A stretch of 64,000 nucleotides of DNA from Bacillus sp. FJAT-47783 (GCF_022808615.1 NZ_JAKZKS010000014.1:18212-82211); one strand, 5' to 3'. Shown: positions 43,131 to 55,388, counted from the stretch's first letter. Numbers and translations: made by a program. Notes: generated from the letters alone by a model not told the origin.

Positions 43131-44093
43131 TTATTTCATGACAAGATTTGGCTTTTTCTTTAATGAATGACGGCCGTCAATAAAGCGAAGGGTTCCTGAT
43201 TTCGCACGCATAACAAGGGAATGAGTTGTACCAACAGTTCCTTTTAACTGAACGCCTCTTAACAGCTCTCCATCTGTCACACCTGTAGCGGCAAAGATTG
43301 CGTCATCACCTTTTACTAAGTCTTCCATTCGTAAGATTTTATTTACATCGATACCCATTTTTTTGCAGCGCTCTAGTTCTTGATCGTTTTGTGGGAGAAG
43401 CTTTCCTTGAATTTCTCCACCTAAACATTTAAGTGCAACAGCGGCTAATACACCTTCTGGAGCACCGCCTGAACCGAATAAAATATCAACACCTGTATGG
43501 TCAAATGCTGTATTAATGGCACCTGCTACATCTCCGTCGTTAATAAGCTTAATACGTGCACCTGCTTCACGTAATTGCTCGATAATATGTTGATGGCGGT
43601 CGCGATTTAACACAGTCGCAACTACGTCTTCAATATCTTTATTTTTTGCTTTTGCTACTGCTTTTACATTATCAATAATTGGTGCTTCAATATCGATACA
43701 CCCAACAGCTTCTGGACCGACCGCAATTTTGTCCATATACATATCCGGTGCATGGAGCATGTTTCCATGGTCTGCTATCGCGATAACAGCTAATGCATTC
43801 CAACCACCTGAAGCTACAATATTCGTACCTTCAAGAGGATCTACCGCCACGTCCACGCGAGGGCCGTAACCAGTACCTAGCTTTTCCCCGATATAAAGCA
43901 TTGGCGCTTCGTCCATTTCACCTTCACCGATGACAACCGTTCCTTTCATCGGAACAGTATCAAATACATCGCGCATTGCAGATGTTGCAGCACCGTCTGC
44001 TTCATCCTTTACGCCACGTCCCATCCAACGTGCTGAAGCTAATGCAGCCGCTTCTGTCACTCGTACTAACTCCATTGATAAGCTACGTTCCAT
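43131..44093 (-). CDS. glpX: Fructose-1,6-bisphosphatase, class II
   Basis: Gluconeogenic phosphatase, 320 residues from the ATG at 44093 (GGGGGAGG 8 nt upstream). Li+-sensitive phosphatase motif [10 protein letters not shown] and metal-binding [11 protein letters not shown] are visible. ywjI by position; between rho and murAB as in B. subtilis. Confidence 0.95.
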   Translation of the reverse strand: MERSLSMELVRVTEAAALASARWMGRGVKDEADGAATSAMRDVFDTVPMKGTVVIGEGEMDEAPMLYIGEKLGTGYGPRVDVAVDPLEGTNIVASGGWNALAVIAIADHGNMLHAPDMYMDKIAVGPEAVGCIDIEAPIIDNVKAVAKAKNKDIEDVVATVLNRDRHQHIIEQLREAGARIKLINDGDVAGAINTAFDHTGVDILFGSGGAPEGVLAAVALKCLGGEIQGKLLPQNDQELERCKKMGIDVNKILRMEDLVKGDDAIFAATGVTDGELLRGVQLKGTVGTTHSLVMRAKSGTLRFIDGRHSLKKKPNLVMK

Positions 44094-44125
44094 ATCATTG
44101 TCCTCCCCCAAAGTTGTTGTTCTTT

Positions 44126-45415
44126 TTATGAATTTTGCATTTGTTCAATTTCTTGATCTGTCATTTTTTCTCTCCAAACATTTGCCCCTAAACCGTTCAA
44201 TTTCTCTTCAAGCAATGAATAGCCGCGATCAATATGTTCGAGACCTGTGATTTCCGTAATTCCATTTGCTATTAAACCAGCAGATACGAGTGCTGCTCCT
44301 GCACGAAGGTCGCTTGCTTTTACTTTAGCACCTTGTAATCTTATGGCACCAGTAATAATGGCTGATCTGCCTTCCACTTTTACGTTTGCTCCCATTCTCC
44401 GTAACTCGTCAATATGTTTGAAGCGAGAAGAATAGATCGTATCAGTCACAACGCTTGTCCCATTCGCCTTTGTTAATAAAGACGTAAATGGCTGTTGAAG
44501 GTCTGTTGGGAAGCCAGGATAAACGAGTGTTTTTATATCGACCGGTCTTAATTCCTTTTGTCCACCAACGATATAAATTTGATCATCGCTCGTTTCAACA
44601 TGAATCCCCATTTCACGTAATTTGGCAATTAATGATTCTAAATGGAGTGGAATGACATTATCAACAATCAGTTCCTTCGCCATCGAAGCACCGATAATCA
44701 TATATGTACCCGCTTCGATACGGTCTGGAATGATCGTATGGCGACAACCGTGAAGCTGTTCAACACCATCGATACGAATGACGTCTGTACCCGCTCCTTT
44801 AATTTTTGCACCCATACTTGTTAAAAGAGTTGCTACATCAATAATTTCAGGTTCTTTTGCTGCATTTTCAATAATCGTGCGTCCTTTCGCTAACACAGCA
44901 GCTAACATAATATTAATCGTAGCTCCTACACTGACGACATCAAGGTAAATGCGAGCGCCTATTAGCTCGTCAGCGCGTAAATAAATCGCGCCTTGTTCGT
45001 TCGTTACTTTAGCTCCTAACGCCTCAAACCCTTTTATATGTTGATCAATTGGGCGTGGCCCAAGATGACAACCTCCTGGCAAACCGATAACCGCTTTTTT
45101 AAAACGGCCAAGCATCGCCCCCATTAAATAATACGATGCACGTAATTTTTTTACTTTGCCGTTTGGAAGCGGCATTGAAATCATGTTGGCAGGGTCAACT
45201 GTAATTTCATTTTCATCATACGATACGGTGCCGCCGATTTCTTCCAGTAAATCACCTAAAATCCGCACATCAGAAATGTTTGGTAACCCTTCAATGGTCA
45301 CAGGAGATTGGGCTAAAATTGTCGCTGGGATTAAAGCAACTGCACTGTTTTTTGCTCCGCTAATTCTTACTGTGCCTTTTAACGGATAACCACCTTCTAC
45401 TTTTAACTTTTCCAT
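44126..45415 (-). CDS. murAB: UDP-N-acetylglucosamine 1-carboxyvinyltransferase, MurAB/MurZ type
   Basis: Second MurA paralogue, 429 residues, catalytic Cys116 in [11 protein letters not shown] and Lys22. In B. subtilis MurAA is essential and this form is not sufficient, as I recall. 32 nt before glpX. A hairpin directly precedes its ribosome site. Confidence 0.95.
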   Translation of the reverse strand: MEKLKVEGGYPLKGTVRISGAKNSAVALIPATILAQSPVTIEGLPNISDVRILGDLLEEIGGTVSYDENEITVDPANMISMPLPNGKVKKLRASYYLMGAMLGRFKKAVIGLPGGCHLGPRPIDQHIKGFEALGAKVTNEQGAIYLRADELIGARIYLDVVSVGATINIMLAAVLAKGRTIIENAAKEPEIIDVATLLTSMGAKIKGAGTDVIRIDGVEQLHGCRHTIIPDRIEAGTYMIIGASMAKELIVDNVIPLHLESLIAKLREMGIHVETSDDQIYIVGGQKELRPVDIKTLVYPGFPTDLQQPFTSLLTKANGTSVVTDTIYSSRFKHIDELRRMGANVKVEGRSAIITGAIRLQGAKVKASDLRAGAALVSAGLIANGITEITGLEHIDRGYSLLEEKLNGLGANVWREKMTDQEIEQMQNS

Positions 45416-45443
45416 GGTAGTCTCCCTTCTCTGCCAGAGCTTA

Positions 45444-45473
45444 CTAAAGAAAATGAGCGCAAATTTTCTTTAG
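45444..45473 (-). promoter_or_regulatory. Hairpin in the murAB leader
   Basis: CTAAAGAAAAT (45444-45454) and ATTTTCTTTAG (45463-45473), perfect 11-bp stem with an 8-nt loop, about 30 nt upstream of the murAB start. No T-run. Confidence 0.55.
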
Positions 45474-45601
45474 CAAACTATGTTGTTTAGTAGAAATTAC
45501 CCTTTGCCAAAATAATTTCCAATATTTGATTGAAGCATACTTCTCTTTTTTATTTTTCAGTAAAGAAATGAAGTTCAGCGGGAAGCCCACACCAAAATAG
45601 T

Positions 45602-45670
45602 TGACCTAAAGGCTCGTGTCCCCACCGTTGCAGAGACATGCTACAAAAAGTAGCGTTCGTACCACGAGGG
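45602..45670. repeat. Two-hairpin module, diverged copy 3
   Basis: Starts GACCTAAAGG like the other copies. Inner hairpin GCTAC-AAAAA-GTAGC (45640-45654) followed by GTTC, with outer arms CTCGTG (45613) / CACGAG (45663). The inner pair differs from copy 1 by a C-G to T-A exchange on both sides. Confidence 0.5.
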
Positions 45671-45732
45671 TTTTGAAACCTTCAAGTCTTATTAATTTTT
45701 CATCATCTGGTTGGATGACTGCTAAGAGAAGG

Positions 45733-45906
45733 ATAAAGTGAAACTTCTATACGGGATGACCTAAAGACCGTTGTGACCTACAGGACGTAGGTTACACAGA
45801 CGTGGCCACAGGATGTGGCGTCTGTGTTCTTTCCAGCTGTCTCCCACCTACCTCCTTTGCCTTACTACAAAATCTTGAGGTGGGGATCTTGCTACCCGTT
45901 AAGAGA
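45733..45906. repeat. Palindromic repeat, copy R3, lacking one end
   Basis: Begins ATAAAGTGAAACTT but the ATTCAGTGGGG hairpin is missing; a two-hairpin module (45750-45830) follows, then the CCCACCT / AGGTGGGG stem and ACCCGTTAAGAG. It lacks the terminal GGGATAAA, so it is truncated at both sides compared with R2. Between tal and murAB. Confidence 0.7.
45750..45830. ncRNA. Two-hairpin module, copy 2 (possible structured RNA)
   Basis: Hairpin 1: ACCTAC (45776) / GTAGGT (45787), loop AGGAC. Hairpin 2: ACACAGAC (45794) / GTCTGTGT (45820), inner GCCAC / GTGGC, loop AGGAT. Relative to copy 1 the third pair of hairpin 1 changed from C-G to T-A. Confidence 0.45.
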
Positions 45907-45966
45907 ATATTTTTAAACGAATGGATTGTCCCCATTATGAAATAGGAACAATCCATGATTCATTTA

Positions 45967-46611
45967 TTATTTAGTAGCGTTGTTCCAGTCCGCTAAAAAC
46001 TTTTCGATTCCTTGATCTGTTAATGGATGCTTAAATAATTGCATTAACACTTTATATGGTATTGTTGCAATATCTGCACCGCGAAGAGCTGCTTCTGTAA
46101 CGTGTTGTGGATGACGAATGGAAGCGGCAATAATTTGCGTTTCAATGCCGTGTACACCGAAGATTTCAGCAATCTCAGAGATTAAATCAAGCCCATTTTG
46201 TCCGATATCATCTAAACGTCCTAAAAACGGTGAAACATAAGTTGCGCCAGCACGTGCAGCTAATAGCGCTTGGTTAGCACTAAAAATTAATGTGACGTTT
46301 GTTTTAATGCCTCTCTCTGAGAACGCTTTTACCGCTTTTAAGCCATCTGGAGTCATTGGAACTTTAATTGTAATATTTGGTGCAATTTTCGCTAACTCCA
46401 AACCTTCTTCAATCATTTCTTCTGCTTTTGTTGCAATAACTTCCGCACTTACAGAACCCGATACAACTTCAGTAATTTCGCGTAAACGATCATGAAATGA
46501 AACATTTTCTTTGGCTACTAAACTTGGATTCGTTGTCACACCCGCTAAAACACCAATTTCCTTAGCTTCTTTAATTTCGTTAATATTTGCTGTATCAATG
46601 AAGAATAACAT
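45967..46611 (-). CDS. tal: Transaldolase / fructose-6-phosphate aldolase-like protein
   Basis: Class I aldolase of the small transaldolase subfamily, 214 residues from the ATG at 46611 (GTAGGAGG 8 nt upstream). The Schiff-base Lys is in [32 protein letters not shown] and SPFLGRLDD are conserved. ywjH by position, downstream of fbaA. Either transaldolase or fructose-6-P aldolase activity fits the family. Confidence 0.93.
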   Translation of the reverse strand: MLFFIDTANINEIKEAKEIGVLAGVTTNPSLVAKENVSFHDRLREITEVVSGSVSAEVIATKAEEMIEEGLELAKIAPNITIKVPMTPDGLKAVKAFSERGIKTNVTLIFSANQALLAARAGATYVSPFLGRLDDIGQNGLDLISEIAEIFGVHGIETQIIAASIRHPQHVTEAALRGADIATIPYKVLMQLFKHPLTDQGIEKFLADWNNATK

Positions 46612-46627
46612 CGAAATGCCTCCTACT

Positions 46628-46703
46628 ATTTTAGAAATGTGATCGCTTTCTAAATGACAAGAAATGAAACCGCTGCTTGTATTTTGGATACAAAAGAGCG
46701 GTT
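46628..46703 (-). promoter_or_regulatory. Two hairpins in the fbaA-tal gap
   Basis: AACCGCT / AGCGGTT (46668-46703) with an inner TTTTGTAT / ATACAAG stem, then ATTTAGAAA / TTTCTAAAT (46628-46654) just before the tal ribosome site. Could act as weak terminator or processing site setting the fbaA:tal ratio. Confidence 0.5.
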
Positions 46704-46724
46704 CCACTCGATCATTATAAATGA

Positions 46725-47585
46725 TTATTCTGCTTTACCAGAAGAACCGAATTCACGCATTTTTCCTTTTACGGTTTCCTTAATTGCTTCACGAGCAGGT
46801 CCTAAGTATTTACGTGGATCGTAAAGATCTGGCTTTTCAGCAAGCACTTCACGAACACGTTTTGCAGAAGCAATTTGGTTCTCAGTATTTACGTTAATTT
46901 TTGCTGTACCTAATGAAATCGCTTTTTGAATGTCCTTTGTAGGAATTCCAGTACCACCGTGTAATACTAATGGAACGCCTGTACGCTTTCCGATTTCCTC
47001 CATTTCAGCAAAACCTAAATTCGGTTCACCTTTATAAGGACCGTGTACAGAGCCTAGCGCAGGAGCAAGACAATCAATTCCTGTACGTTTCACAAGCTCT
47101 TCACACTCATTCGGGTCTGCGTAAATAACACCGTCTGCTACGACATCATCTTCTTGTCCACCAACAACACCTAACTCCGCTTCAACAGATACACCGTGGA
47201 AGTGAGCTAATTCAACAACTTTAGACGTTGTTGCAATGTTTTCTTCAAACGGATGGTGAGACGCATCGATCATAACAGATGTAAACCCAGCATGAATCGC
47301 TTTTGCACATGATTCAAAGCTTGATCCATGGTCTAAATGAATGGCAACAGGTACTGAAACGTTATATTCTTCCATTAACGCTTTAACCATACTTACAACG
47401 GTTTTAAATCCACCCATGTAGCGACCTGCACCTTCAGATACTCCTAAAATAACTGGGGACTTTTCTTCTTCAGCAGCTTGTAAAATCGCTTGTGTGAATT
47501 CTAAGTTGTTTAAGTTGAATTGACCCACTGCATAGCCGTTATTTTTTGCATTGTTCAGCATTTCTGTCATTGAAACTAAAGGCAT
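46725..47585 (-). CDS. fbaA: Fructose-bisphosphate aldolase, class II
   Basis: Zinc-dependent glycolytic aldolase, 286 residues from the ATG at 47585 (AAAGGAGG 10 nt upstream). Metal-binding His in [22 protein letters not shown] and [12 protein letters not shown] are present. Upstream of tal and downstream of spo0F, as in B. subtilis. Confidence 0.96.
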   Translation of the reverse strand: MPLVSMTEMLNNAKNNGYAVGQFNLNNLEFTQAILQAAEEEKSPVILGVSEGAGRYMGGFKTVVSMVKALMEEYNVSVPVAIHLDHGSSFESCAKAIHAGFTSVMIDASHHPFEENIATTSKVVELAHFHGVSVEAELGVVGGQEDDVVADGVIYADPNECEELVKRTGIDCLAPALGSVHGPYKGEPNLGFAEMEEIGKRTGVPLVLHGGTGIPTKDIQKAISLGTAKINVNTENQIASAKRVREVLAEKPDLYDPRKYLGPAREAIKETVKGKMREFGSSGKAE

Positions 47586-47766
47586 GACAAAAAATCCTCC
47601 TTTTATGTAGCCAAATTTACGTATCGAAAAGCTAGTCTTATTTAGGCTTGACCAGAACAAACGAATGTATGTATATCTGGTTTGCTTTTCACATACATAA
47701 GGATACCAACTAATATCGATTTCGGCAACTTATCTGTTACATTCCAATATTAACATTTTGTGAAGA

Positions 47767-48138
47767 TTAGTTTGATTTAATCGGTAAATACTTTTTAACA
47801 GCTTGACGAATATCATCGATATCAAAAGGCTTCGCAAAATGAGTGAGAGCTCCTAAATCTTTCGCTTCCTGTATCATGTCAAGCTCACCATATGCCGTCA
47901 TAATAATGACACGAATTTCCGGATCAACAACCTTCATTCGTTTTAAAATTTCAATTCCGTCCATCCCTGGAATTTTCATATCTAATAAAACTAAATCAGG
48001 GGAGTGTTTCTCTAAAATTTCTAACGCTTGAAAACCACTTGCAGCTTGAAATGTTTTATATCCTTCCCTTTGAAATACTTCATTTAATAAAATTCGTATC
48101 CCATATTGGTCATCAACAATTAGTATTTTTTCATTCAT
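47767..48138 (-). CDS. spo0F: Sporulation phosphorelay response regulator Spo0F
   Basis: Single-domain receiver that carries phosphate from sporulation kinases to Spo0B. 123 residues from the ATG at 48138 (AGAGGTG). Acidic pocket Asp9-Asp10, phosphorylated Asp53 (LLDMKIPG), Thr81 and Lys103 are all present. No output domain. Positioned between fbaA and ywjG as in B. subtilis. Confidence 0.97.
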   Translation of the reverse strand: MNEKILIVDDQYGIRILLNEVFQREGYKTFQAASGFQALEILEKHSPDLVLLDMKIPGMDGIEILKRMKVVDPEIRVIIMTAYGELDMIQEAKDLGALTHFAKPFDIDDIRQAVKKYLPIKSN

Positions 48139-48339
48139 ACTATACACCTCTTTACGTCAAATTATTTATTTCCTAAAAGAAAAGAATAGCCCATTATGAT
48201 CATCAAGTGCTTTTTAAATGGCGCTATTTATCCTCATCCTTTTCGTCTCCATTGTATTATGTTTACCAATATTATAACGTACTCCAATAACATATTCTTT
48301 ATTGAAAATGAATCTCCTTCACATTCTTACCGACAATTT
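48139..48339. other. Divergent control region between spo0F and ywjG
   Basis: No gene. In B. subtilis spo0F has sigma-H and Spo0A control; I see only a partial Spo0A-like word, TTGTCGG on the minus strand near 48334, and no convincing sigma-H promoter. Confidence 0.4.
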
Positions 48340-48368
48340 TTGCTATCCCCTCTAATTCAAGCTATAAT
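48340..48368 (+). promoter_or_regulatory. Sigma-A promoter of ywjG
   Basis: TTGCTA, 17 bp, TATAAT; perfect -10. Leader of about 70 nt. Confidence 0.6.
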
Positions 48369-48447
48369 GAGTAGCATAGTAGCGGGAATGATGTAGACCG
48401 ATTCCATTCCCCATTATTTTCAAGTTGACATAAGGAGTTTACTCATT

Positions 48448-48966
48448 ATGCTTAAAATTTTCACAACACAAGTTACAGGATTGATGAATCGAGTATATGA
48501 AAAGCAAGCGTACCAATTAGAGGATGGAGCTCGGCTGCTCGCACAAGCTGCCATTGGAGAGGGTACAATCTTTCTATATGGTGAAGGCGAAATGGCAGGG
48601 GTTATTTCTGAAGCGATCAATGGTTTAGAACCACTTCCTTCAGCAAAACATCTTGAACACCTTTCTGAAGTGACACATGCTGACCGTGTTCTCATTTTTA
48701 GTCGTTTTTCCAATGATCGAAAAGCAGTCGACATAGCGAAACATTTTGAGGCAGAAGGCGTACCTACTGTCGCGGTATCCGCCATTGTTCAAGAAGAAGG
48801 TGAAACGTTACAACATTTCGTTGATGTTCACATTGATACAAATCTAAAAAAGCCGTTAGTTCCAATGGATGACGGCGAAAGAACTGGGTTTCCTGCATTG
48901 TTATCGTCCTTATACATATACCACTGTTTAGCTTTAACATTACATGAGATGTTAAGTGAATATTGA
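48448..48966 (+). CDS. ywjG: YwjG family protein (DUF2529), SIS-like
   Basis: 172 residues, unknown function. The middle part (EGTIFLYGEGEMAGVISEAI, VLIFSRFSNDRKAVDIA, VPTVAVSAIV) resembles a sugar isomerase fold. ATG after TAAGGAG. Plus strand, convergent with pyrG. No membrane segments. Confidence 0.85.
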   Translation: MLKIFTTQVTGLMNRVYEKQAYQLEDGARLLAQAAIGEGTIFLYGEGEMAGVISEAINGLEPLPSAKHLEHLSEVTHADRVLIFSRFSNDRKAVDIAKHFEAEGVPTVAVSAIVQEEGETLQHFVDVHIDTNLKKPLVPMDDGERTGFPALLSSLYIYHCLALTLHEMLSEY

Positions 48967-49020
48967 GGGGAATCAAATACAATTCAAGTGAAATTTGTTA
49001 GTTAAGGATCATTGCGGATA

Positions 49021-49175
49021 ATAAGTGCAATTATGGAAAAACAAGTGCAATTAAGCCTTTCTTGATGCAATTAAGGCCCTCTTCGTGCAATTATTTCAGA
49101 ATTCGTGCAATTAAATCGCTAACTGGTGCAATTATTTCTGAATTCGTGCAATTATCCTTTAAACTGGTGCAAAAA
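49021..49175. repeat. Phased array C: eight GTGCAA words at 20-21 bp pitch (inverted relative to A and B)
   Basis: GTGCAA (ATGCAA in unit 3) starts at 49025, 49045, 49065, 49085, 49105, 49126, 49146 and 49167: steps 20, 20, 20, 20, 21, 20, 21. Read on the minus strand, units repeat types seen in A and B: CACCAGTTTAAAGGAT, CACGAATTCTGAAAT, CACGAAGAGGGCCTTAA. Between ywjG and the pyrG terminator. Confidence 0.9.
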
Positions 49176-49251
49176 CACTTCTACATTTGAATCAATCATT
49201 TATTTTCGCGTTAAAAACTAAAAATATCCGCTTATTTTTCTTTTTCCCTAT

Positions 49252-49285
49252 AAAAAGGACCTACCACAAGGCAGGTCCTTTTTTG
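49252..49285. terminator. Terminator of pyrG (likely also ywjG)
   Basis: AAAAAGGACCT-CC and GG-AGGTCCTTTTT pair; T-runs on both strands. Confidence 0.9.
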
Positions 49286-49291
49286 AACAAA

Positions 49292-50911
<1,620 letters not shown>

Positions 50912-50933
50912 CTATCTAACATATAATGTGTAC

Positions 50934-50964
50934 AAAAATAAAAAAATTAACGAGCATCGTGCCC
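50934..50964 (-). terminator. Attenuator-like hairpin in the pyrG leader
   Basis: GGGCA-CGA-TGCTC on the minus strand, followed by GTTAATTTTTTTATTTTT. In B. subtilis pyrG is controlled by CTP through an early terminator in a leader that starts with GGGC; the match in position and in the GGGC word is suggestive. The promoter is not certain. Confidence 0.5.
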
Positions 50965-51027
50965 ATCAAAATGTTTTATTATTTGAGGACCAGCTCTATA
51001 CCGATCAAAGCGATCGTTTTTTCTTTC

Positions 51028-51196
51028 TATAAAGTGAAACTTCATTCAGTGGGGGTTTTTTTCATCCCCTACTGAATGTTAGTTGAACCAATCAGACCTT
51101 TACGGGCAGTTGCAGTTATATCCCCCCACCTCAAGATTCTGTGGTAAAGCAAAGAATCTTGAGGTGGGGAGCTTACTGCCCGTTAAGATTGGGATA
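51028..51196. repeat. TTTAT-bounded palindromic repeat, copy R4, with inverted loop
   Basis: Ends as R1 (ATAAAGTGAAACTTCATT ... TTGGGATAAA). Outer stem ACGGGCAGT / ACTGCCCGT. Inner stem CCCCACCTCAAGATTCT / AGAATCTTGAGGTGGGG is a perfect 17 bp. The loop GTGGTAAAGCAA is the reverse complement of the loop strand TTGCTTTACTAC found in R1 and R2. Between pyrG and rpoE. Confidence 0.8.
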
Positions 51197-51203
51197 AAAA
51201 ACA

Positions 51204-51238
51204 AAAAAGCTCCCTTCCACTTTGGAAAGGGAGCTTTT
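51204..51238 (-). terminator. Terminator of rpoE
   Basis: AAAAAGCTCCCTTTCC-type stem: AAAAGCTCCCTTCC and GGAAAGGGAGCTTTT, 5-nt loop, T-run on the minus strand. Confidence 0.9.
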
Positions 51239-51306
51239 GATTGAAACGACCATTTTAAAGAGCCCAAGTAAAATATTAGCGAGGAAAGAGTCGAAAGTCA
51301 ACCCTC

Positions 51307-51834
51307 TTATAAATCCTCTTCTTCGTCTTCAACATCTAATTCGTCATCTAAATCTTCTTCTTCCTCGTCTAAATCAAATTCATCATCTTCAAGAATTTCA
51401 TCGTCAGAATCGAAGTCGTCATCCTCTTCTTCGTCCTCTGCATCGAAATCGTCATCCTCTTCGAACGCATCAAGGTCTTCTAAATCGATTTCTTCTTCTA
51501 AATCGTCAAGGTCGTCGCTTACCTTCTTCGCCTTTTTCTTCTTAGACTTCATAACTGGTTGCGTTTCCTCTTCGATTTGATCATATGGATACCAGCTTCT
51601 TAAGCCCCAATTGTTTTCACCGATGCAAATGAATCGTCCGTCTATATTAAGATCTGTGTAAAATTGAGCAATTCGCTCTTCAATCTCTGATTGAGTTAAA
51701 TCCAATGCATGCGTGATTTCATCCATTAACTCTTTGAATGTAATCGCTTGTTTTTTTTCCGAAAGAATTAAATAGGCGACTTCAACCATGGACATTTCTT
51801 TCAGCTGCGCTGGCGAATATTGCGTTAAACTCAA
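51307..51834 (-). CDS. rpoE: RNA polymerase delta subunit
   Basis: Gram-positive RNA polymerase subunit that speeds recycling and affects initiation selectivity. 175 residues: globular HARE-HTH domain (1-90, ending [14 protein letters not shown]), a short Lys run, then an acidic disordered tail of about 75 residues almost all Asp and Glu. Typical length. Confidence 0.96.
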   Translation of the reverse strand: MSLTQYSPAQLKEMSMVEVAYLILSEKKQAITFKELMDEITHALDLTQSEIEERIAQFYTDLNIDGRFICIGENNWGLRSWYPYDQIEEETQPVMKSKKKKAKKVSDDLDDLEEEIDLEDLDAFEEDDDFDAEDEEEDDDFDSDDEILEDDEFDLDEEEEDLDDELDVEDEEEDL

Positions 51835-52087
51835 GGCCTAGCACTCCTTTTCTGAAATATTTCATCTATATTCAAAATTAAAGGGATTGGCATTGCCTTT
51901 CGAAAAAAAAGAAAACAAAATAAGTTCAGTATGTAAGAAAGCTTTATAGGCAAGACCATCCCTTAAATGTGACAACTGTTAGCATACCTATCATTATAAA
52001 CAATATTAACAGCTTTATGCTACATTATTTGATTAAAAATAAAAATTCTTTATTAACGTTCTACGTCCTAAATTATTCTTTCCAATC
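51835..52087. other. Intergenic region between rpoE and icmF
   Basis: AT-rich, no gene. Contains the rpoE promoter region; nothing else recognisable. Confidence 0.4.
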
Positions 52088-52123
52088 AAAAAAAGAAGGG
52101 AAAGGCATTTGGATGCCCATCCC
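52088..52123 (-). terminator. Terminator of icmF and its operon
   Basis: GGGATGGGCAT / ATGCCTTTCCC on the minus strand with a 4-nt loop, followed by TTCTTTTTTT. Just after the icmF stop. Confidence 0.8.
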
Positions 52124-52130
52124 ACATTTG

Positions 52131-55100
52131 TTACATATTCCGACGGTATTGTCCCCCTACTTCGTACAGCGCTTTCGTAATTTGTCCGAGGCTTGCCACT
52201 TTTACCGTTTCCATTAGTTCAGCAAAAATGTTTCCGTTAGATACAGCCGTTTTCTTTAGCTTTTCTAACGCTGCTTCTACTTTGTCCTCATGCTCTTTTT
52301 GGAATTTTCGCAAATTGTGAATTTGTAATTCTTTCTCCTCATTCGATGCACGAGCTAGCTCCATATTATCGACTTCCTCCTCACTTGGAGGGTTCGGATT
52401 TAAGTACGTATTGACACCGATAATTGGAAGCTCACCTGTATGTTTTTTCATTTCGTAATACATCGATTCATCTTGAATTTTACCTCGTTGATATTGAGAC
52501 TCCATCGCTCCTAAGACGCCGCCACGTTCATTAATGCGATCGAACTCTTTTAATACAGCTTCTTCAACAAGATCCGTTAATTCTTCAATAATAAAGGAAC
52601 CTTGAAGCGGATTTTCGTTTTTCGTTAATCCATGCTCCTTCGTAATAATCATTTGAATCGCCATTGCTCTTCGAACCGATTCCTCAGTTGGTGTTGTAAT
52701 CGCTTCATCATAAGCATTTGTATGAAGGGAGTTACAGTTATCGTGTAACGCCATTAGCGCTTGTAGCGTTGTGCGAATATCATTAAAGTCAATCTCCTGA
52801 GCGTGAAGCGATCTACCAGAAGTTTGCACGTGATATTTCAGTTTTTGGCTACGTTCATTCGCTCCATATTTATCGCGCATAACTGTTGCCCAAATGCGAC
52901 GAGCGACACGTCCAATAACGGTATATTCAGGGTCTAAACCGTTGCTAAAGAAGAATGATAAATTTGGTGCAAAGTCGTCAATGTTCATACCGCGACTTAA
53001 ATAGTATTCTACATACGTAAAGCCATTCGCTAATGTAAAGGCAAGCTGAGAGATTGGATTTGCCCCGGCTTCTGCAATATGATAACCGGATATGGAAACA
53101 GAATAATAGTTTCTGACTTTATTGTTAATAAAGTATTCTTGAATATCCCCCATCATTCTTAGCGCAAATTCTGTTGAGAAAATACACGTATTTTGTCCTT
53201 GGTCTTCTTTTAAAATATCTGCTTGCACTGTTCCACGAACGGTTTGCAATGTTTGGACTTTTACCTCTTCATATTCTTCGCTTGTTAATTTTCGCCCTAA
53301 CTCTGCTTCTTTTTTCTCGACTTGCTGATGAATCGCTGTATTCATAAACAATGCTAAAATAATTGGCGCAGGCCCGTTAATCGTCATCGATACAGACGTA
53401 GACGGATCACATAAATCAAAGCCTTTATAGAGCTTTTTCATATCATCTAACGTACAAACGTTTACGCCACTTTCACCAATTTTCCCAAAAATATCTGGAC
53501 GATAATCTGGATCTTCCCCATACAGTGTCACAGAGTCAAACGCTGTACTTAAGCGTTTAGCTGTATCATCTTTTGATAAATAATGGAATCGTTTATTTGT
53601 CCGTTCAGGCGTTCCTTCTCCCGCAAATTGACGCTTCGGATCTTCCCCTTCCCGTTTGAAAGGAAATACCCCTGCTGTATATGGGAACGAGCCCGGGACA
53701 TTTTCACGGTAAACCCACTTTAAAATTTCACCATAATCTTTATATTTTGGTAAAACGACTTTTGGAATATCAATTCCAGAAAGTGATTTCGTTTTTAATT
53801 TTGTTCGAATTTCTCGTCCGCGAATAATCGTAACGAACTCATCTTTAGCATATGTCTCTTTCGTTTCTTCCCAATGGGCAAGAATGTTTTTTGATTCTGG
53901 CGTTAATTTTTCTTCTAAACGCTCTTTCATTGCTTTTAAAGAGGCTAGCACTTCTCCATTGCTTTCTGATTCGTTTACTGTCTCTATTGTTCCTTCAATT
54001 TGGAATAAACGACGGGCAATTTCGACTTGCTCCTCGGCTTTTTTATGATAATTTCTTACCGTTTCTGTAATTTCACGTAAATAATAACGACGTTCTGGAG
54101 GAATGATTAAGTTTTGTTTTTCTACGTCTTTTACAGATGGTAATGAAGACGTCCATCCTTTATTCGCTTTTTCGTTAATAAGCGATAAGAGTGCATTGAA
54201 CAATGTGTTTGTTCCTGGATCGTTAAATTGGCTCGCAATTGTTCCATAGACTGGCATTTCGTCAAGTTCTTTATCAAATAGCATATGGCTTCTTTGATAC
54301 TGCTTCTGTACTTGACGTTTTGCATCTTCGGAGCCTTTCTTTTCAAATTTATTAATAACGATTAAATCTGCAAAGTCAATCATATCGATTTTTTCGAGCT
54401 GGGACGGTGCTCCGAATTCACTTGTCATCACATACATGGCGATGTCACAAATGTTGCGAATTTCGGCATCTCCTTGCCCGATTCCGCTCGTCTCAACGAT
54501 AACGAGATCATAATTAGCCGCTTTTACAATATCAATAGAATCTTTGATCGCAAGGGATAATTCAGATCGAGACTGACGCGTCGCTAAACTTCGCATATAA
54601 ACGCGTTCATTAAAGATTGAATTCATACGAATTCGGTCTCCAAGTAGTGCCCCGCCTGTTTTTTGTTTCGTTGGGTCAATGGAAATAATAGCGATGTTAA
54701 TATCTGTCACTTCATTTAAGAAACGACGAATGAGCTCATCCGTTAAAGAGCTTTTCCCTGCTCCACCTGTACCTGTAATACCAATAACCGGTGCTTTTGA
54801 TGGTACATCTTTTAATTGAGTGAGCACTTGTTCGACCGTTGCTGCCGCCTCGTCATTCGCAAATAGTCTCGTTTCAGCAAGTGTTATTAACTGGGCAACC
54901 GCTTTTATATCCCCTTCTTTTACTTGCTCTAACGCTTTCTTTGGATCATTGATTGTTAAAAAGTCACACTCTTCAAGCATCATGTTAATCATGCCTTGTA
55001 AACCGTTACGTCTACCATCTTCTGGTGAGAATATTCTGGCAATTCCGTATTCATGTAACTCTTTTATTTCTCTCGGAATGATAACGCCGCCGCCACCTCC

Positions 55101-55388
55101 AAAAATACGGATGTGAGACGCGCCTCGTTCCTTTAAAAGGTCATACATATATTTAAAATATTCGACGTGTCCACCTTGATAGGATGAAATCGCAATTCCT
55201 TGCACATCCTCTTGAATTGCAGCGTTTACAATTTCTTCAACCGATCGATTGTGACCGAGGTGAATAACTTCTGCACCACTCGACTGTAAGATTCGTCTCA
55301 TGATGTTAATTGATGCATCATGTCCGTCAAATAAACTAGAAGCTGTCACAAATCGAACTGCATGTTTTGGCCGATAAATATGTGCCAT
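52131..55388 (-). CDS. icmF: Fused isobutyryl-CoA mutase IcmF
   Basis: Adenosylcobalamin enzyme that interconverts isobutyryl-CoA and n-butyryl-CoA; some IcmFs also use isovaleryl/pivalyl-CoA. 1085 residues: B12-binding domain (1-140, base-off motif with His23 in DGHDAS), G-protein chaperone domain with Walker A GTGGAGKS (206-213) and the large mutase barrel from about 560. The fused G-protein protects the cofactor. Last gene of the acyl-CoA cluster; its product butyryl-CoA is substrate for the neighbouring dehydrogenases. Confidence 0.95.
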   Translation of the reverse strand: MAHIYRPKHAVRFVTASSLFDGHDASINIMRRILQSSGAEVIHLGHNRSVEEIVNAAIQEDVQGIAISSYQGGHVEYFKYMYDLLKERGASHIRIFGGGGGVIIPREIKELHEYGIARIFSPEDGRRNGLQGMINMMLEECDFLTINDPKKALEQVKEGDIKAVAQLITLAETRLFANDEAAATVEQVLTQLKDVPSKAPVIGITGTGGAGKSSLTDELIRRFLNEVTDINIAIISIDPTKQKTGGALLGDRIRMNSIFNERVYMRSLATRQSRSELSLAIKDSIDIVKAANYDLVIVETSGIGQGDAEIRNICDIAMYVMTSEFGAPSQLEKIDMIDFADLIVINKFEKKGSEDAKRQVQKQYQRSHMLFDKELDEMPVYGTIASQFNDPGTNTLFNALLSLINEKANKGWTSSLPSVKDVEKQNLIIPPERRYYLREITETVRNYHKKAEEQVEIARRLFQIEGTIETVNESESNGEVLASLKAMKERLEEKLTPESKNILAHWEETKETYAKDEFVTIIRGREIRTKLKTKSLSGIDIPKVVLPKYKDYGEILKWVYRENVPGSFPYTAGVFPFKREGEDPKRQFAGEGTPERTNKRFHYLSKDDTAKRLSTAFDSVTLYGEDPDYRPDIFGKIGESGVNVCTLDDMKKLYKGFDLCDPSTSVSMTINGPAPIILALFMNTAIHQQVEKKEAELGRKLTSEEYEEVKVQTLQTVRGTVQADILKEDQGQNTCIFSTEFALRMMGDIQEYFINNKVRNYYSVSISGYHIAEAGANPISQLAFTLANGFTYVEYYLSRGMNIDDFAPNLSFFFSNGLDPEYTVIGRVARRIWATVMRDKYGANERSQKLKYHVQTSGRSLHAQEIDFNDIRTTLQALMALHDNCNSLHTNAYDEAITTPTEESVRRAMAIQMIITKEHGLTKNENPLQGSFIIEELTDLVEEAVLKEFDRINERGGVLGAMESQYQRGKIQDESMYYEMKKHTGELPIIGVNTYLNPNPPSEEEVDNMELARASNEEKELQIHNLRKFQKEHEDKVEAALEKLKKTAVSNGNIFAELMETVKVASLGQITKALYEVGGQYRRNM

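Noticed and set aside
52131..55388. Methylmalonyl-CoA mutase instead of icmF
   Set aside because: The order B12 domain, G-protein, mutase in one chain is that of IcmF; methylmalonyl-CoA mutase has the B12 domain at the C-terminus and a separate chaperone.
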